A DNA stretch of 5,333 bases from JBKPHS01 sp046729975 (GTDB lineage Bacteria > Actinomycetota > Thermoleophilia > Solirubrobacterales > Thermoleophilaceae), in the NCBI GenBank assembly GCA_046729975.1, contig JBKPHS010000214.1, positions 1-5,333 of the forward strand, read 5' to 3'. The position numbers were made by a program, and so were the translations under genes. The notes under the pieces were generated by a model, which was not told where the DNA came from, ran no database searches, and was given only the letters and a program-made list of their open reading frames with translations. Shown one piece after another: positions 4,701 through 5,333 of this stretch. Every line of letters begins with the position of its first letter. The first letter of the stretch is position 1.

Positions 4701-4782
4701 AACGGCGACTGAAGCGCGATCCGCGCGGCTCGTGGGCCCGCGGCGCAGTTTCGGCACACTCTCGCCGCCGAGCTGTGACAGA

Positions 4783-4819
4783 GCGCCGGGCCGCCAACAC
4801 TGCGCCAGCGGCCCAGCGC
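4783..4819 (-). terminator. Terminator-like hairpin after the winged-helix regulator
   Basis: GCGC plus GGGCCGC (4783-4786 and 4788-4794) pair with GCGGCCC plus GCGC (4808-4814 and 4816-4819). That makes 11 pairs with one C/A mismatch and a 13-base loop. It starts 6 bases past the minus-strand stop at 4826, the position expected for a terminator. There is no U-tail. Confidence 0.5.
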
Positions 4820-4825
4820 ACGCGG

Positions 4826-5333
4826 TCACGGGCGCGGCGGCTCGACATCGGAGAAGCGGTAGCCAACGCCGTGGACATTCACGACCGCCCGGGCGCCGTG
4901 CTCGGAGAGCTTGCGCCGTAGCCGGCAGGCGTGCGAGTCGATCGTCCTGGTCCGGCCGGGCGCCCGGAAGCCCCAGACGTCGCGCAGCAGCTCGTCCTTC
5001 GTGAACACGCGCCGCGGGTCGCTCGCCAGCGCGGTCAGCAGCGAGAACTCCATCGCGCTCAGCTCGACCAGGGCGCCGGCGACGCGGACCTCGCGCGCCG
5101 CGGCGTCGACCTCGATCGCGCCGACGCGGTGTACGCGCCGGGCGGCGCCGCTCGCGCGGCGCGCGACGACCTGCAGGACGGCGCGCTGGTGAAGGTAGCC
5201 GGCGGCGGCGGGAAGGTGGTGGTCGCTGCCGGCCTCGTAGGCGCGCAGCGCGTCGAGCTCGCCGTCGCCGACCAGTGGGGCGAGCGTGATCGTCGGCAGC
5301 TCGAGCCAGGCGCGCGGGTCGAGCGTCCCGGCC
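4826..5333 (-). CDS. OmpR/PhoB-type winged-helix regulator, 5' end outside window
   Basis: The visible 168 residues are the C-terminal part of a response-regulator-like DNA-binding protein; the coding frame stays open to the right edge, so the start lies beyond it. Residues 72-162 are a full winged-helix domain: AIEVDAAAREVRVAGALVEL, SAMEFSLLTAL, then RRVFTKDELLRDVWGF, the recognition helix RTRTIDSHACRLRRKL, and the wing VVNVHGVGYRF. Residues 1-60 match the end of a receiver domain (LPTITLAP, LDALRAYEAGSDHHL) but are degenerate. The conserved Thr of strand 4 aligns with Ala, and the 'K-P-F' lysine motif is replaced by PAAAGY. Phosphorylation-dependent switching is therefore doubtful, and it may act as an atypical, unphosphorylated regulator. 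The internal ATG at 5053 would remove half of the DNA-binding domain and is not the start. No sensor kinase is seen downstream. Confidence 0.85.
   Translation of the reverse strand, partial: AGTLDPRAWLELPTITLAPLVGDGELDALRAYEAGSDHHLPAAAGYLHQRAVLQVVARRASGAARRVHRVGAIEVDAAAREVRVAGALVELSAMEFSLLTALASDPRRVFTKDELLRDVWGFRAPGRTRTIDSHACRLRRKLSEHGARAVVNVHGVGYRFSDVEPPRP

Noticed and set aside
4398..5192. Plus-strand frames opposite the 82-aa and winged-helix genes
   Set aside because: Arg/Ser/Ala-rich translations antisense to recognisable minus-strand coding sequence.
1..5333. CRISPR array, tRNA or rRNA gene
   Set aside because: No regularly spaced repeat-spacer pattern, no tRNA cloverleaf with a T-arm GTTCRANNC context, and no rRNA-like stretch was seen.

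Overview
The window is very GC-rich (coding stretches are dominated by G/C third positions) and has actinobacterial habits: GTG and TTG starts, GGAG-type ribosome binding sites, and terminator hairpins without U-tails. My best guess is a soil actinobacterium, perhaps of the Thermoleophilia/Solirubrobacterales type. That is inference from style, with no rRNA or marker gene to confirm it. The region looks accessory: one intact insertion sequence, several orphan small genes, and broken integrase and ParB-like genes.

Layout. (1) 1-83 is non-coding and holds four CCCRGG boxes that may be the end of another mobile element. (2) 85-1724 is an IS1380-type insertion sequence with near-perfect 19-bp inverted repeats and one intact 446-aa DDE transposase. 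(3) 1725-1954 has no convincing gene. (4) 1955-2108 is a tiny two-helix membrane protein whose frame is broken at a GGGG run. It converges on, and shares a CTAG stop with, a 213-aa orphan gene on the minus strand (2105-2746). (5) A short AT-richer divergent intergenic region (2747-2935) carries ACGTA repeats and an SD-occluding hairpin. It leads into a 104-aa antibiotic-biosynthesis-monooxygenase-like (dimeric alpha/beta barrel) protein at 2936-3250, closed by a perfect 13-bp terminator hairpin. (6) Two small plus-strand genes follow: a 53-aa basic protein (3376-3537) and an acidic protein starting at 3608 that probably ran on through a rearrangement. (7) At about 4141-4165 the N-terminal part of a tyrosine recombinase (plus strand) collides tail-to-tail with the N-terminal part of a ParB-like protein (minus strand). 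Each loses its family-like sequence at the same point, which marks a deletion or recombination scar. (8) A 74-bp nested, bulged inverted repeat (4347-4420) lies upstream of the ParB start. (9) Minus-strand genes fill the right end: an 82-aa unknown, and the 3' part of an OmpR/PhoB-type winged-helix regulator with a degenerate receiver domain, followed by its own terminator hairpin.

I see no single pathway linking these genes. The right half reads as the eroded edge of an integrated mobile element (integrase, ParB, small orphans) next to a resident regulator gene. The left half shows IS activity. The most interesting signals are the integrase/ParB junction, the nested hairpin at 4347-4420, the sequestered Shine-Dalgarno at 2891-2913, and the frameshifted membrane microprotein.
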